Assembly: GCA_031261505.1 (NCBI GenBank)
Contig: JAISJN010000005.1
Location: 62,001-126,000 of the forward strand
Direction: 5' to 3'
DNA from: Clostridioides sp.
Lineage (GTDB): Bacteria; Bacillota; Clostridia; Peptostreptococcales; Peptostreptococcaceae
DNA: 64,000 bases
Shown: piece after piece, positions 1 to 7,848 of the stretch
Layout: each line of letters starts with the position of its first letter
Position numbering within the stretch: position 1 is the stretch's first letter
Notes under the pieces: model-generated
What the model was told of the DNA's origin: nothing
The model's input: the letters and a program-made list of their open reading frames with translations, nothing else
The model's database searches: none
Made by a program: the position numbers and the translations under genes

Positions 1-253
1 TTTGAATAGGGTGATTCAGCACCATCTGGTCGACATCAGCCTCACAGTTACCCTTTGCAAAAATTATATTGTTGAGCTTGTTTATTTTCTCAATCAATGA
101 TTTTGGAGCGTATCCCTTAGGGAGGTCGTTTCTAGGACCGTGGTAGAGGATGTCTCCCGCATGAAGTAAAAAATCACAGTCACAGAGGACTTCCATAGCC
201 TTGTCGAAGAAATAAAGACTTCCGTGAGTATCGCTTAATATTCCAATCTTCAT
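1..253 (-). CDS. YfcE/MJ0936-type metallophosphoesterase, N-terminal part (cut by window edge)
   Basis: The reverse strand starts with ATG at 253 behind AAGGAGATGA and reads MKIGILSDTHGSLYFFDKAM, then LLHAGDILYHGPRND and IIFAKGNCEADVD. The D-x-H, GD and GNC(D/E) blocks are metal-binding motifs I-III of the calcineurin-like phosphoesterase fold. The family consists of small (about 160-180 aa) cytosolic manganese-dependent phosphodiesterases whose physiological substrate is mostly unknown. About 84 codons are present and the C-terminal half lies outside the window. The insert GPRNDLPKGY between the second and third motifs is typical of the YfcE branch. It lies downstream of nadK on the same strand, separated by a repeat. 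Confidence 0.88.
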   Translation of the reverse strand, partial: MKIGILSDTHGSLYFFDKAMEVLCDCDFLLHAGDILYHGPRNDLPKGYAPKSLIEKINKLNNIIFAKGNCEADVDQMVLNHPIQ

Positions 254-294
254 GAATTCATCTCCTTAAATAATGAGTTTAGGTTAAAAATTAT

Positions 295-388
295 GATTCA
301 ACGATTTCAGTGTTGGATTTCGCCAACACTGAAATTAAAATCTTGACCGCCACATGTAGGGCAGGTGTGCAACTTTCAAGTTATAAAA
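295..388 (+). repeat. Dispersed two-hairpin repeat, copy 1
   Basis: This copy starts GATTCAACGATTTCAG and ends TTTCAAGTTATAAAA. Hairpin 1 is TTTCAGTGTTGG / CCAACACTGAAA (perfect 12-bp arms); hairpin 2 contains GCCACATGTAGGGCAGGTG. It aligns end to end with the copy at 34282-34376. The hairpin 1 arms differ between the two copies but remain complementary. The terminal TTATAA overlaps the last codons of nadK (minus strand), whose TAA stop lies inside the repeat at 381-383. Confidence 0.75.
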
Positions 389-1181
389 ATTTTTCAGCTA
401 CCATCTTCCAAAACTCGTAATCCAGCATTCGGATAAGAGATATTTTTTTGGGATGAAGGCTTAGCTCTATTTTTTCAACTCCGATAAATCTGTATTCAAT
501 TCCATCGACCACAATCAATGTAGAATCTTCATAAGTCTGCTCTGGTGAAATATTTATAATAGAATCACTAGCAGCGACAATACTAGATGTAAAACATCTA
601 TACGCATTGTTGTTTATCGGTTGAAGTGGAGTAACCTGAATTACATCGAGGCTAGTGTCCACTATACTTCCTCCAGCGGAATAGTTGTATGCGGTAGATC
701 CAGTAGAAGTACAAATCAACATGCCGTCACCGCTGAAATTTTGAATCAGTCTGTCGTCAAACTGAAGGGCTAGATGAATAACCCTAGACTTATCGCTTTT
801 TACAACAACCTCATTTACAGCTAGTTTTGTATAAACTGAATCCCTTGTTTTGATAATAGCGTGTAGCAAGGATATATCTTCTTTTACGAAATCGCCATTT
901 ATGTAAATATCTATGAATTCATCGATCATATGTGGAGAAATCTCCGCAAAAAAACCGAGATGTCCAGTATTTATTCCAACTATAGGTATATCCACAAAAT
1001 TGAAATCTCTAGCAGTTTTTAGGAAGGAGCCGTCTCCGCCTATAGATACGATTAGTTCGGTATCAGGAGTGATATCATCGCTGACATCAAAACCATTCTG
1101 TATAAACTTATCCTTAAGTATATTTTTTGTTTCTATTGACTGTTCTAATTCATTAGAATTGATAGTTATCGTTCTTTTCAT
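381..1181 (-). CDS. nadK: NAD kinase
   Basis: This cytosolic enzyme phosphorylates NAD to NADP using ATP or polyphosphate. The 266-residue length is normal for Gram-positive NadK. Diagnostic motifs are GGDGSFLKTARDF (about residues 48-60), GINTGHLGF (about 70-78) and SGDGMLICTSTGSTAYNYSA (about 150-170), which form the NAD-binding site. The start is ATG AAA AGA at 1181, with GAGGTG just upstream. In many clostridia nadK sits in an operon with argR/recN; here the next gene in the same direction is the phosphoesterase at the window edge. The stop codon lies in repeat copy 1, so the last residues (EKFL) may have been shaped by that insertion. Confidence 0.96.
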   Translation of the reverse strand: MKRTITINSNELEQSIETKNILKDKFIQNGFDVSDDITPDTELIVSIGGDGSFLKTARDFNFVDIPIVGINTGHLGFFAEISPHMIDEFIDIYINGDFVKEDISLLHAIIKTRDSVYTKLAVNEVVVKSDKSRVIHLALQFDDRLIQNFSGDGMLICTSTGSTAYNYSAGGSIVDTSLDVIQVTPLQPINNNAYRCFTSSIVAASDSIINISPEQTYEDSTLIVVDGIEYRFIGVEKIELSLHPKKISLIRMLDYEFWKMVAEKFL

Positions 1182-1540
1182 TCATTACACCTCGTCTCGG
1201 AACTATATATATAATTTATCATAATTACTGTGTTTATACCAGTTTATTGACAAAATGGAATGGATTTATTTCATAACTAGATATAGTAGATGGCTGATTT
1301 GCAGAAATATAGATTGTAGGCGTCTCCATAATTGAATGGCAGTGGGCAAATAAAAAAATAAGTTAATTCATGTATGAAATACGACCATCTTATGCAAACG
1401 CCATTAATAAAGGTATTTAATGTGATACAATTATATTGCCAAAATAAAATTAATGATTTAGAGCTGATGTCAGCAAAATATATAGATTATCTATGATATT
1501 TTGATGGCATCTTTTTTTAGTTATAGATGTGTATAGTGAT
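1182..1540. other. Non-coding interval upstream of nadK
   Basis: About 360 bases of AT-rich sequence with no supported gene on either strand. It must carry the nadK promoter on the minus strand. I see no strong stem-loop or recognisable RNA. The 16-bp tandem repeat array follows directly. Confidence 0.5.
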
Positions 1541-1619
1541 TGCTTGTGCTGCAAAGTGCTTGTGCTGCAAAGTGCTTGTGCTGCAAAGTGCTTGTGCTGA
1601 CGAGTGCTTGTGCTGGGGG
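1541..1619. repeat. Tandem repeat, 16-bp unit, nearly 5 copies
   Basis: Three perfect copies of TGCTTGTGCTGCAAAG are followed by one diverged copy (TGCTTGTGCTGACGAG) and a partial copy (TGCTTGTGCTGGGGG). The unit itself holds two short TGCT steps. There is no spacer between units, so it is not a CRISPR array. It lies between repeat copy 2 and the non-coding interval, downstream of the aminotransferase gene. Slippage could change copy number. No function can be assigned from sequence. Confidence 0.9.
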
Positions 1620-1629
1620 TATTTTTCCA

Positions 1630-1687
1630 ACTGAAATGAGATCTATGCCCACCGCCTATATAGGTGGGACATAAATCCCAAATTATA
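1630..1687 (+). repeat. Dispersed two-hairpin repeat, copy 2 (hairpin 1 lost)
   Basis: It starts at ACTGAAATGAGATCTATGCCC, matching the middle of the full-length copy at 34.3 kb, then has hairpin 2 (CCGCCTATATAGGTGG) and ends GGGACATAAATCCCAAATTATAT. The first hairpin is missing except for its last bases. The end abuts the stop codon of the minus-strand aminotransferase gene (TAA at 1689-1691). Confidence 0.65.
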
Positions 1688-1688
1688 T

Positions 1689-2855
1689 TTAGTAGGTAGC
1701 CATCTCTTCATCCTTAAAATAAGATTCGATAAATTCCCTAACTAAGTTTGACTTTGGAGTAAATCCGAGGTCGACGAGAGCGGAATTTATAATTTCGAGT
1801 AGGTAGACAAGCTTATCAAATCTAGCATTCTCACCCATATGTCCAATTCTCACGACCTTGTTTGAAAGATATCCGAAAGATCCAGATAAAATCAAATTAT
1901 ATCTTTTCTTTATGTGTGCGAGGAATTTATCTACATTGATGTCGGCTGGAAGTTCAATGACACTCACTGTATTTGAATGACCGCTGCTCAGATGTAGTTT
2001 TATTCCAGAATTTATAAAGGCAGTTCTAACAGAGTTTGCTATCTTTTTATGCCTGTCTAGCATTTCTTCTATTCCCTCGTCCAATATATTTTCAACAGCT
2101 ACGTTGAGTCCGTTTATCGCGTTTACGGGCATTGTATACGGGAACCACTGATCTATGTAGTAGTCCTTCCAGACAGAAAGATTACAATAGAAGCTTTTTA
2201 TCTTTGATTCTCTGTTTTCGATAGACCTGTAGGCGTCATCGCTTATAGCAACTATCGTAAGACCTGGAGGAGCAGAAAATACCTTCTGAGAACCTGATAC
2301 TACTATGTCTATTTTAGAATTATCTACGTCGAGTGCTTCACCTCCAATAGAGGATACTGCATCTACGACTGTCAAAATACCGTACTCCTTTAGGAGTGGG
2401 CATATCTTGTCTACAGGATTTAACACACCTGAGGGAGTGTCGCAGTGGACTACTGTAGCGTATTTGAAATTGCTATCTGTATCTAAAAATTTCTTCAGTG
2501 CTACGATGTCTATTTCCTTATCTCGATCACTTGAGAAAGTAACGTGTACACCTCCGTACATCGCTACGAAGTCTATGAAACCTTCACCAAATACCCCGTT
2601 TTCAATGATGAGAACTCGGTCGCCGTACTCGGTTAGAGAAGCACAGGCTGCCTCTAATCCTAAAATACCCTCTCCAGAGAGTACGAATACATCGTTTTCA
2701 GTTTTTAATATCTTACCTATATTTGTGCACATATTTTTGTATAAGTTGAAAAAATCTGGGTCTAAATCAGGATTTGTCGTCTCTGCAGCCATTGCCAACC
2801 TCACATTTTCGCGGACATTAGAAGGTCCGGGAGAATAAATCGTAGTTTTTTCCAT
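1689..2855 (-). CDS. Class V aminotransferase (alanine-glyoxylate / serine-pyruvate type)
   Basis: PLP-dependent fold-type I aminotransferase of the small soluble class V group that includes alanine:glyoxylate, serine:pyruvate and ureidoglycine:glyoxylate aminotransferases. It opens with YSPGPSNVRENVRLAM, the substrate-loop signature of this group. The PLP lysine is in VSGSQKVFSAPPGL (about residue 190) and the cofactor aspartate is in LTVVDAVSSIGGE. The start is ATG at 2855, seven bases after TTGGAGG; a longer reading from an upstream TTG would begin inside the ribosome binding site. The product is about 388 aa, normal for the family. It is monocistronic, flanked by repeats on both sides. 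Substrate preference cannot be decided from sequence. Confidence 0.9.
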   Translation of the reverse strand: MEKTTIYSPGPSNVRENVRLAMAAETTNPDLDPDFFNLYKNMCTNIGKILKTENDVFVLSGEGILGLEAACASLTEYGDRVLIIENGVFGEGFIDFVAMYGGVHVTFSSDRDKEIDIVALKKFLDTDSNFKYATVVHCDTPSGVLNPVDKICPLLKEYGILTVVDAVSSIGGEALDVDNSKIDIVVSGSQKVFSAPPGLTIVAISDDAYRSIENRESKIKSFYCNLSVWKDYYIDQWFPYTMPVNAINGLNVAVENILDEGIEEMLDRHKKIANSVRTAFINSGIKLHLSSGHSNTVSVIELPADINVDKFLAHIKKRYNLILSGSFGYLSNKVVRIGHMGENARFDKLVYLLEIINSALVDLGFTPKSNLVREFIESYFKDEEMATY

Positions 2856-3028
2856 CGTAATTACCTCCAATTTCAGTATATATTTGAAGTGAAATAGTCA
2901 CAACCTCGTCGTGAGAAGAATCACAACTAATTGACTTCCATAATATACTATATACGGATTATAAACAATAGAAATTGACATTTAAATTGTATGGCTTACA
3001 ATGTAACTGAAATTAGTGTAAAATATAA

Positions 3029-3112
3029 ATGAGATTGTCTTCAACACAATACAAAAGTAGACAATCTCATTTCAGTGATGGCTATTGCCTTCACAGGAAT
3101 CGTTGAATAACC
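3029..3112 (-). repeat. Dispersed two-hairpin repeat, copy 3 (inverted)
   Basis: Read on the minus strand it runs ATTCAACGATTCC ... ATCACTGAAATGAGATTG, matching the left half of the 34.3-kb copy. The hairpin 2 position holds a different but perfect 12-bp inverted repeat, ATGAGATTGTCT / AGACAATCTCAT, around an 18-base loop. The open frame upstream of the pseudouridine synthase runs through this repeat, which argues against starting that protein at 3085. Confidence 0.6.
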
Positions 3113-3192
3113 ATTCGACTTGTGAATTATACTTGAAACTGCAGAAGGAAGTGAAATACTTGTTCAAAAAAGAACTTCAAAGATACGATAAG

Positions 3193-4071
3193 ATGACAAT
3201 TGAAATAGATGAGGAAGTCAACCTAAAAAGATTCCTATTAGATGAATTGAATTTCTCCGTGAGATCACTGTCAAAGATGAAAAAAAACAGAACTATAACC
3301 GTGAATGGAGAATTTAAAAAATTCAACGCCATTTTAAAAAAAGGAGATCTTGTCCAAGTCGTGATAGATGAGGAAAAAGGACATTTCGAAGCCCAGGATT
3401 TAAATGTAGGAATTCTTTATGATGATTTTGACCTAATAGCGGTGGATAAACCTCCGTATATGGTAGTACATCCTACAAAGAGTCATGTAGACGGAACCGT
3501 GGCAAATGCGGTCGCTCATTATATAGATAAAATAGGAGAGAATGTTAAGATAAGATTTGTAAACAGGCTTGATATGAACACATCTGGTTTAGTAATTGTT
3601 GCAAAAAACGCATACGCTCATCACGTGCTGTCAGAGGATATGAAGTACGACAGGATTGAAAAGAAATATATAGCAGTGGTAGACGGCGATGTAAAAGACG
3701 ATGATGGAATAATAGACGCACCTATATACAGACCTGAGGGCGACACTATAAAGAGGGTGGTAGACGAGAGAGGTCAAGAATCGATAACGACGTATAAGGT
3801 GGTAGAGAGGCTAAATGGAGCGACGGTCTTAGAAGTTGGATTAAAGACTGGAAGAACTCATCAGATAAGGGTGCATATGGCTCATATAGGCCATGGAATA
3901 ATAGGAGATGAACTCTACGGTGTGGTAGATGAAGAGTTGATAAATAGACAGGCATTACACGCATATAAACTGAGCTTACTTCAACCTAGGACGAAGGAAA
4001 AATTGAATTTCAAGTCAGAGATTCCAGAGGATATGAAGCAGCTTGTAGAAAAATTAAGGACTACGAAATAA
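3193..4071 (+). CDS. RluA/RluD-family 23S rRNA pseudouridine synthase
   Basis: Isomerises uridine to pseudouridine in large-subunit rRNA. An S4-like RNA-binding stretch (RFLLDELNFSVRSLSKMKKN) comes first. The catalytic domain follows, with FVNRLDMNTSGLVIVAKNA, whose Asp is the nucleophile, and TGRTHQIRVHMAHIGHGIIG near the end. Starting at ATG 3193 gives 292 aa and an N-terminus (MTIEIDEEVNLKRFL) that matches family starts. The frame is open back to 3085, but that part lies over repeat copy 3. The ribosome binding site is weak, so the start is less certain than the family. Which uridine it modifies is not readable here. Confidence 0.9.
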   Translation: MTIEIDEEVNLKRFLLDELNFSVRSLSKMKKNRTITVNGEFKKFNAILKKGDLVQVVIDEEKGHFEAQDLNVGILYDDFDLIAVDKPPYMVVHPTKSHVDGTVANAVAHYIDKIGENVKIRFVNRLDMNTSGLVIVAKNAYAHHVLSEDMKYDRIEKKYIAVVDGDVKDDDGIIDAPIYRPEGDTIKRVVDERGQESITTYKVVERLNGATVLEVGLKTGRTHQIRVHMAHIGHGIIGDELYGVVDEELINRQALHAYKLSLLQPRTKEKLNFKSEIPEDMKQLVEKLRTTK

Positions 4072-4110
4072 ATAGCAAAAAATAAAGAATAAATAACAGG
4101 GGTGAATAAA

Positions 4111-5115
4111 TTGATTATACATAAATTTATCGTGCACGTACTAGATAAAAACAGCGACGTTCCAATACTGAACGACTTTGAAGGAAAGGTGAATCAGGAG
4201 GTTGAATCATTCTTCCAAAAGATAATTAAAAAGGTGAGTAAGGATGACGATATGAGAAAGGCAGTTTTTAAAGACTACAACGAAAATCTTATAAAAAACT
4301 GCACTGAGCAGATAATATACGACGAAAATACCTTCCTACAAAACTCAAAGGAGATAGCCTCGTATCTATTTGAGACGATGAAGACGAGTTCTGATATAGA
4401 ATCATGCGACCTAGCCGTATGCCTCTACACTATCAAGGATGAAAAGGGCGTTGCAATTCTAAAATTAGACTATAAGAAACTGTACACACATTCAATTGAA
4501 TTTGTGGATGAAAAATTCAATATACAGATGGTCAGCAATGAAATAGGTATAACAGAGTCACAAAAACCTAAACAATGTGCCCTGATTGGCGTGAGTGGAA
4601 TTAACGACGAATGGCATCTAAGGGCGCTAGATAAGAAAGCTGAAAAAGAAGAGATAGAGAGTAAATTTATAGAAGAGTTCTTAAATGCCGAGAGAGTAGA
4701 CGACGATAGATACAAGACAAAGGTATTTAAAAATTCAGCAGACAATTGGATAACAAACGCTCTAGGAGACGATGTAAAGAAGGCTGAAAGCGTTAGAAGT
4801 GCGTTAAACTATACGTTGAAGGAAAAAGACAGCGTAGACGTAGAGGAGTTCGTAGAAGCGTCGTTGAGCGAGGAAGAAAAGAAGGAATCGTTCAAAGAAC
4901 TTATGGAAGAAAAAGGGATAAATGAAAGCTTCAGCGTAGATAAAAAATGGGTTGAAAAGAAGTTAAAGAAGAGGGGAATAAAAACAGATAGCGGGTTTGA
5001 TATCAAAGGCGACCTATCTGACTTCGAAGACCCAATGAAATACAGTGTAAGAAACAACGAAAACGGAACGTTTGATATAGTAATCAAAAACGTGACATTC
5101 TATGAAGAAAAATAA
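4111..5115 (+). CDS. YejK/NdpA-family (37-kDa) nucleoid-associated protein
   Basis: Related to the YejK nucleoid protein of E. coli, a DNA-associated protein of about 335 aa. The family C-terminal pattern is visible: SFKELMEEKGINESFSVD, then basic KKWVEKKLKKRGIKTDSG, then a beta-rich end. The protein is highly charged. The TTG at 4111 has CAGGGGTG six bases upstream; a GTG at 4102 in the same frame overlaps that Shine-Dalgarno and is the alternative start. It follows the pseudouridine synthase after about 40 bases, probably co-transcribed, and is closed by the strong hairpin at 5114. Its role in Firmicutes is unknown. Confidence 0.85.
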   Translation: MIIHKFIVHVLDKNSDVPILNDFEGKVNQEVESFFQKIIKKVSKDDDMRKAVFKDYNENLIKNCTEQIIYDENTFLQNSKEIASYLFETMKTSSDIESCDLAVCLYTIKDEKGVAILKLDYKKLYTHSIEFVDEKFNIQMVSNEIGITESQKPKQCALIGVSGINDEWHLRALDKKAEKEEIESKFIEEFLNAERVDDDRYKTKVFKNSADNWITNALGDDVKKAESVRSALNYTLKEKDSVDVEEFVEASLSEEEKKESFKELMEEKGINESFSVDKKWVEKKLKKRGIKTDSGFDIKGDLSDFEDPMKYSVRNNENGTFDIVIKNVTFYEEK

Positions 5116-5169
5116 CTTAAAAGAAAGATGCCCACATTTCTACGGCGGTGGGCATCTTTCTTTTAAGTT
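5114..5169. terminator. Very long perfect hairpin after the YejK-type gene
   Basis: The arms AACTTAAAAGAAAGATGCCC(AC) and their exact complement are 22 bp each around a 12-base loop. The 3' side carries TTTCTTTT within the stem. It overlaps the stop codon of the upstream gene and would terminate in either direction. The part GTGGGCATCT...TTTTAAGTT resembles the end of the dispersed repeat family, so it may be a derivative of it. Confidence 0.75.
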
Positions 5170-5222
5170 GGATAAATACAATATAGAAAGCCGTGAATAA
5201 GCATTTAATTACCAGATAAAAA

Positions 5223-5267
5223 GCATGCCAAGGCAAATTCCGATGTTCTGGATTTGCCTTGGCATGC
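5223..5267 (-). terminator. Hairpin downstream of acpP
   Basis: Perfect 16-bp arms GCATGCCAAGGCAAAT / ATTTGCCTTGGCATGC around a 13-base loop, eight bases after the acpP stop on the minus strand. On that strand it is followed by TTTTTATC, which fits a Rho-independent terminator. Confidence 0.8.
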
Positions 5268-5274
5268 AATAAAC

Positions 5275-5502
5275 CTAGTGATTTGCTTCTATATACTCGC
5301 AGATATCTCCTACACTGTTGAAGTTTTCAGCTTCTTCATCTGGTATTTCGATGTTGAATCTATCCTCAAGAGCCATAATTATTTCAACTGCATCTAGTGA
5401 ATCCGCGTCAAGATCTTCTTTTAATGAAGTCTCAGCTGTAATTGAATCCGTGTTGTCCAATCCTAATTGTTCTCCGATTATTTCTTTAATTACTTCTAAC
5501 AT
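5275..5502 (-). CDS. acpP: Acyl carrier protein
   Basis: 75-residue acidic helical protein that carries fatty-acid intermediates on 4'-phosphopantetheine. The attachment serine is in DLDADSLDAVEIIMALED (about residue 36), followed by the conserved FNIEIPDEEAE helix. The start ATG at 5502 has GGAGG upstream at normal distance. In many Firmicutes acpP sits with plsX/fabD or rnc; here it is alone, with its own terminator, so the fatty-acid operon must be elsewhere. Promoter elements upstream are not sharp. Confidence 0.96.
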   Translation of the reverse strand: MLEVIKEIIGEQLGLDNTDSITAETSLKEDLDADSLDAVEIIMALEDRFNIEIPDEEAENFNSVGDICEYIEANH

Positions 5503-5674
5503 AACAATCCTCCAAAATTTAATATAGATAATTTACTTGTAGTTTATTATATATAGAGGAAAATATCAACATATATTTATTGAAAATCTAAATGGAATAA
5601 TTGTACAACCTCCTCATATAATTAAATATAGCAAGTTTTTGGTATGTACATACACTTAACTGAGGAGGAAATTT

Positions 5675-6136
5675 ATGAAAAGAATAATTGGATTGATGAC
5701 TGTATCCGTTGGTATATTACTGGTTTCACTAAACTGCCTGTACTTTAACGAAATACGACTCGACATGAAGAATCTAGATGCATACGTATTGGAGACGAAT
5801 ATAATTTTGGAGTCTATTGAGAAAGAAAAAATTCCAAGTGAGGAAGAAAAAATTTTAAGTCAAGATAAAAAACTCAAGTACGTAGGCAGACTTGTGAAAA
5901 TACAAGACGGACTTGAAAATACAAATACCTCATTTTTGACAAAAGCATATAGGGATTATAAGATTAAATCTATAAAAAATCTAATTGATGCAGTGACTTA
6001 CGATGATTCGGAATGCTATAGGGAGGTCGCTAGATACAATAGATTGGGCGATCTTGAAATTGAGAAATTGTCAAAGAATAATTTTATAACTGGAACATTT
6101 TCACCTATAAATCATATACTTAATCAAAGGGATTAG
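5675..6136 (+). CDS. Membrane-anchored protein of unknown function
   Basis: 153 residues, unrecognised. Residues about 5-24 (IIGLMTVSVGILLVSLNCLY) form one hydrophobic segment with basic residues before it, so the protein is probably anchored with its C-terminal domain outside. The rest is charged and helical, with a Lys/Glu-rich linker (IEKEKIPSEEEKILSQDKK). The ATG at 5675 follows GAGGAGG at good distance. The next small membrane gene lies 60 bases downstream in the same direction, so the pair may form one unit ending at the hairpin at 6444. Confidence 0.7.
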   Translation: MKRIIGLMTVSVGILLVSLNCLYFNEIRLDMKNLDAYVLETNIILESIEKEKIPSEEEKILSQDKKLKYVGRLVKIQDGLENTNTSFLTKAYRDYKIKSIKNLIDAVTYDDSECYREVARYNRLGDLEIEKLSKNNFITGTFSPINHILNQRD

Positions 6137-6196
6137 GCGTCCTTGTTTCAGTGTGCTAGTCCTAGCTGAAATTTAGAATGATTAGGAGGTAGTGCG

Positions 6197-6412
6197 ATGT
6201 CAAAGATAGGAGAAAATATAACTAGTTTTTTGAGCAGAGATGAGCCTTGCTTTGGAGGTTATCTAGACGGGAGGATATTACTTACAATTTTTTTAGTGTT
6301 TTTACTGCTTTGTACGGATACGATAGACGGATTGTTTTCCGACGAAGGTACCTTGGTTTGGATAATTTTGATAGCCCTACTACTGTTCAAATTCGACGAT
6401 AATTGCTGCTAA
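6197..6412 (+). CDS. Small two-helix membrane protein with a Cys-Cys tail
   Basis: 71 residues, unrecognised. Two hydrophobic stretches (about residues 28-42 and 51-65) are joined by an acidic turn (DTIDGLFSDEG); the protein ends FDDNCC. The ATG at 6197 lies after TTAGGAGGTAGTGCG, a strong ribosome binding site, which supports it as a real gene. The vicinal terminal cysteines could bind metal, be acylated or form disulfides; this is inference only. Similar short CC-ending membrane proteins occur in clostridia without assigned function. Confidence 0.65.
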   Translation: MSKIGENITSFLSRDEPCFGGYLDGRILLTIFLVFLLLCTDTIDGLFSDEGTLVWIILIALLLFKFDDNCC

Positions 6413-6443
6413 ACTATTGTTAAAATCTCATGTAAAACAGAAA

Positions 6444-6487
6444 AACGTTCGCAAATTATATTATATGTAGTTTGTGAATGTTTTTTT
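6444..6487 (+). terminator. Rho-independent terminator after the small membrane genes
   Basis: Stem AACGTTCGCAAA / TTTGTGAATGTT (12 pairs including two G-U) around a 15-base loop, followed at once by a T run. Confidence 0.8.
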
Positions 6488-6528
6488 GCAAAAAATTATG
6501 TATTAAACTCATTTTCAGTGGTATAATA

Positions 6529-6557
6529 TTGACAGGAAAATTTTTTTCCTGCATAAT
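6529..6557 (+). promoter_or_regulatory. Sigma-A promoter with palindromic spacer, upstream of the LacI-type regulator
   Basis: TTGACA at 6529, a 17-base spacer, then CATAAT at 6552. The spacer contains an inverted repeat CAGGAAAA / TTTTCCTG that starts in the -35 box and fills most of the spacer, a natural operator position. The regulator starts about 200 bases downstream, so the message would have a long leader. Confidence 0.6.
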
Positions 6558-6762
6558 GATATCTAAATTTGTCGAAATTTTAGCCGAGAATTGAACATTT
6601 CAATGAAGTCATATTACATTTAAGAGAAGTTTCAATATTTATTGCCAAAATCAACGTAGGTAGAATTCACGCCAAAAATTTTGGATTAGGATTGAATACA
6701 AAATAATAGATGTGTAAACTGGATTAATGGTGTTTAGTACACATAGACAAGAGGGAGGAAAT

Positions 6763-7776
6763 ATGAAAAAAACAATAACAATAAAAGACGTAGCAAAGTT
6801 AGCTGGAGTATCAATATCTACTGTATCAAGAGTGATAAACGATTCAAAGCCAGTTACAGACGAAATTAAAGAGAGGGTACTCGAGGTAATAAAAGAGACT
6901 GGATACATACCAAATCCACTTGCAAGGAGTTTGGTAACTAAGAAGAGCCAACTTATAGGAGTTGTCGTTCCAGAGGTATCGGATACGTTTGTAAATGAAA
7001 TACTAAATGGTATAGAAGAAGTTGCAAAAATGTACGACTACGATATCCTTCTTTCGAATACTTACTCAGATAAGGAGCAAGAGTTGAAATCATTGAATCT
7101 ACTTAGAGCGAAACAGGTAGAGGGAATAGTGATGATTTCGTGGATACTTGATGAAAAGCACGTTGAATTTATACAAAACAGCGGACTTCCAGCAACTTAT
7201 ATTAGTAAGACAGCTAGGGACTTCGATATATATACAGTAAGTACAAGCAATGAAGCTGCTACCTTTGATATGACAGACCACCTTATCGGAAAGGGTCATA
7301 AGAAGATAGCATTCATAATGACTAGTAAACACGAAACTATCCTTGAAATGGAAAGACTTGCTGGATACAAAGACGCATTGGCGAAAAATAATATAGAGTA
7401 CGATCCATCTCTTATAAAATACGGGGAAACTCATTACGAAAGCGGATACGAAAACATGAAAGAACTATTAGACGCTGGAATAATACCAGAGGCAGCGTTT
7501 GTAACAGGCGACGAGGCTGCTATAGGAGCTATAAACGCTATATTTGATGCTGGGTATAGGGTTCCAGAAGATATATCTGTAGCAGGCTTTAACGATGTTA
7601 AAATTGCTCAGATGTACAGACCTAAATTGACTACAGTATCTCAACCTCTATACGATATGGGTGCAGTTGCCATGAGAATGGTAATCAAGCTAATAGACGG
7701 TGAAAAAATAGAAGAAAAGAAAGCTGAACTTCCATACAAAATAGTGGATAGGGAAAGCGTAATAGACAGAAAATAA
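6763..7776 (+). CDS. LacI/CcpA-family transcriptional regulator
   Basis: DNA-binding repressor or activator of the LacI family. The N-terminal helix-turn-helix is TIKDVAKLAGVSISTVSRVI (about residues 4-23) with the hinge helix NPLARSLVTKKS. A periplasmic-binding-protein-like effector domain covers the rest, ending with FNDVKIAQMYRPKLTTVSQP. ATG at 6763 follows GGGAGGAAAT; an upstream in-frame ATG at 6727 has no ribosome site. At 337 aa the length matches CcpA, and the protein could be CcpA itself or a sugar-operon regulator. No transport or sugar genes adjoin it, which favours a global role. The promoter palindrome at 6529 could be its own operator. Confidence 0.88.
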   Translation: MKKTITIKDVAKLAGVSISTVSRVINDSKPVTDEIKERVLEVIKETGYIPNPLARSLVTKKSQLIGVVVPEVSDTFVNEILNGIEEVAKMYDYDILLSNTYSDKEQELKSLNLLRAKQVEGIVMISWILDEKHVEFIQNSGLPATYISKTARDFDIYTVSTSNEAATFDMTDHLIGKGHKKIAFIMTSKHETILEMERLAGYKDALAKNNIEYDPSLIKYGETHYESGYENMKELLDAGIIPEAAFVTGDEAAIGAINAIFDAGYRVPEDISVAGFNDVKIAQMYRPKLTTVSQPLYDMGAVAMRMVIKLIDGEKIEEKKAELPYKIVDRESVIDRK

Positions 7777-7796
7777 TTTTGAACAATTGAAAAAAT

Positions 7797-7848
7797 AAAA
7801 GAACCTCTGAGGCGGATAGATACTTCGCACAGGGGTTCTTTTATTTTT
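7797..7848. terminator. Bidirectional terminator between convergent genes
   Basis: Stem AAAAGAACC(T)CTG / CAG(G)GGTTCTTTT with T-rich flanks on both strands, exactly between the regulator and the convergent small basic gene. Confidence 0.85.

Noticed and set aside
1541-1619. Possible CRISPR array
   Set aside because: Units are 16 bp and contiguous, with no unique spacers and no cas genes in the window.
3085-3192. N-terminal 36-residue extension of the pseudouridine synthase
   Set aside because: It runs through repeat copy 3, has no ribosome binding site and does not resemble family N-termini, whereas the reading from 3193 does.
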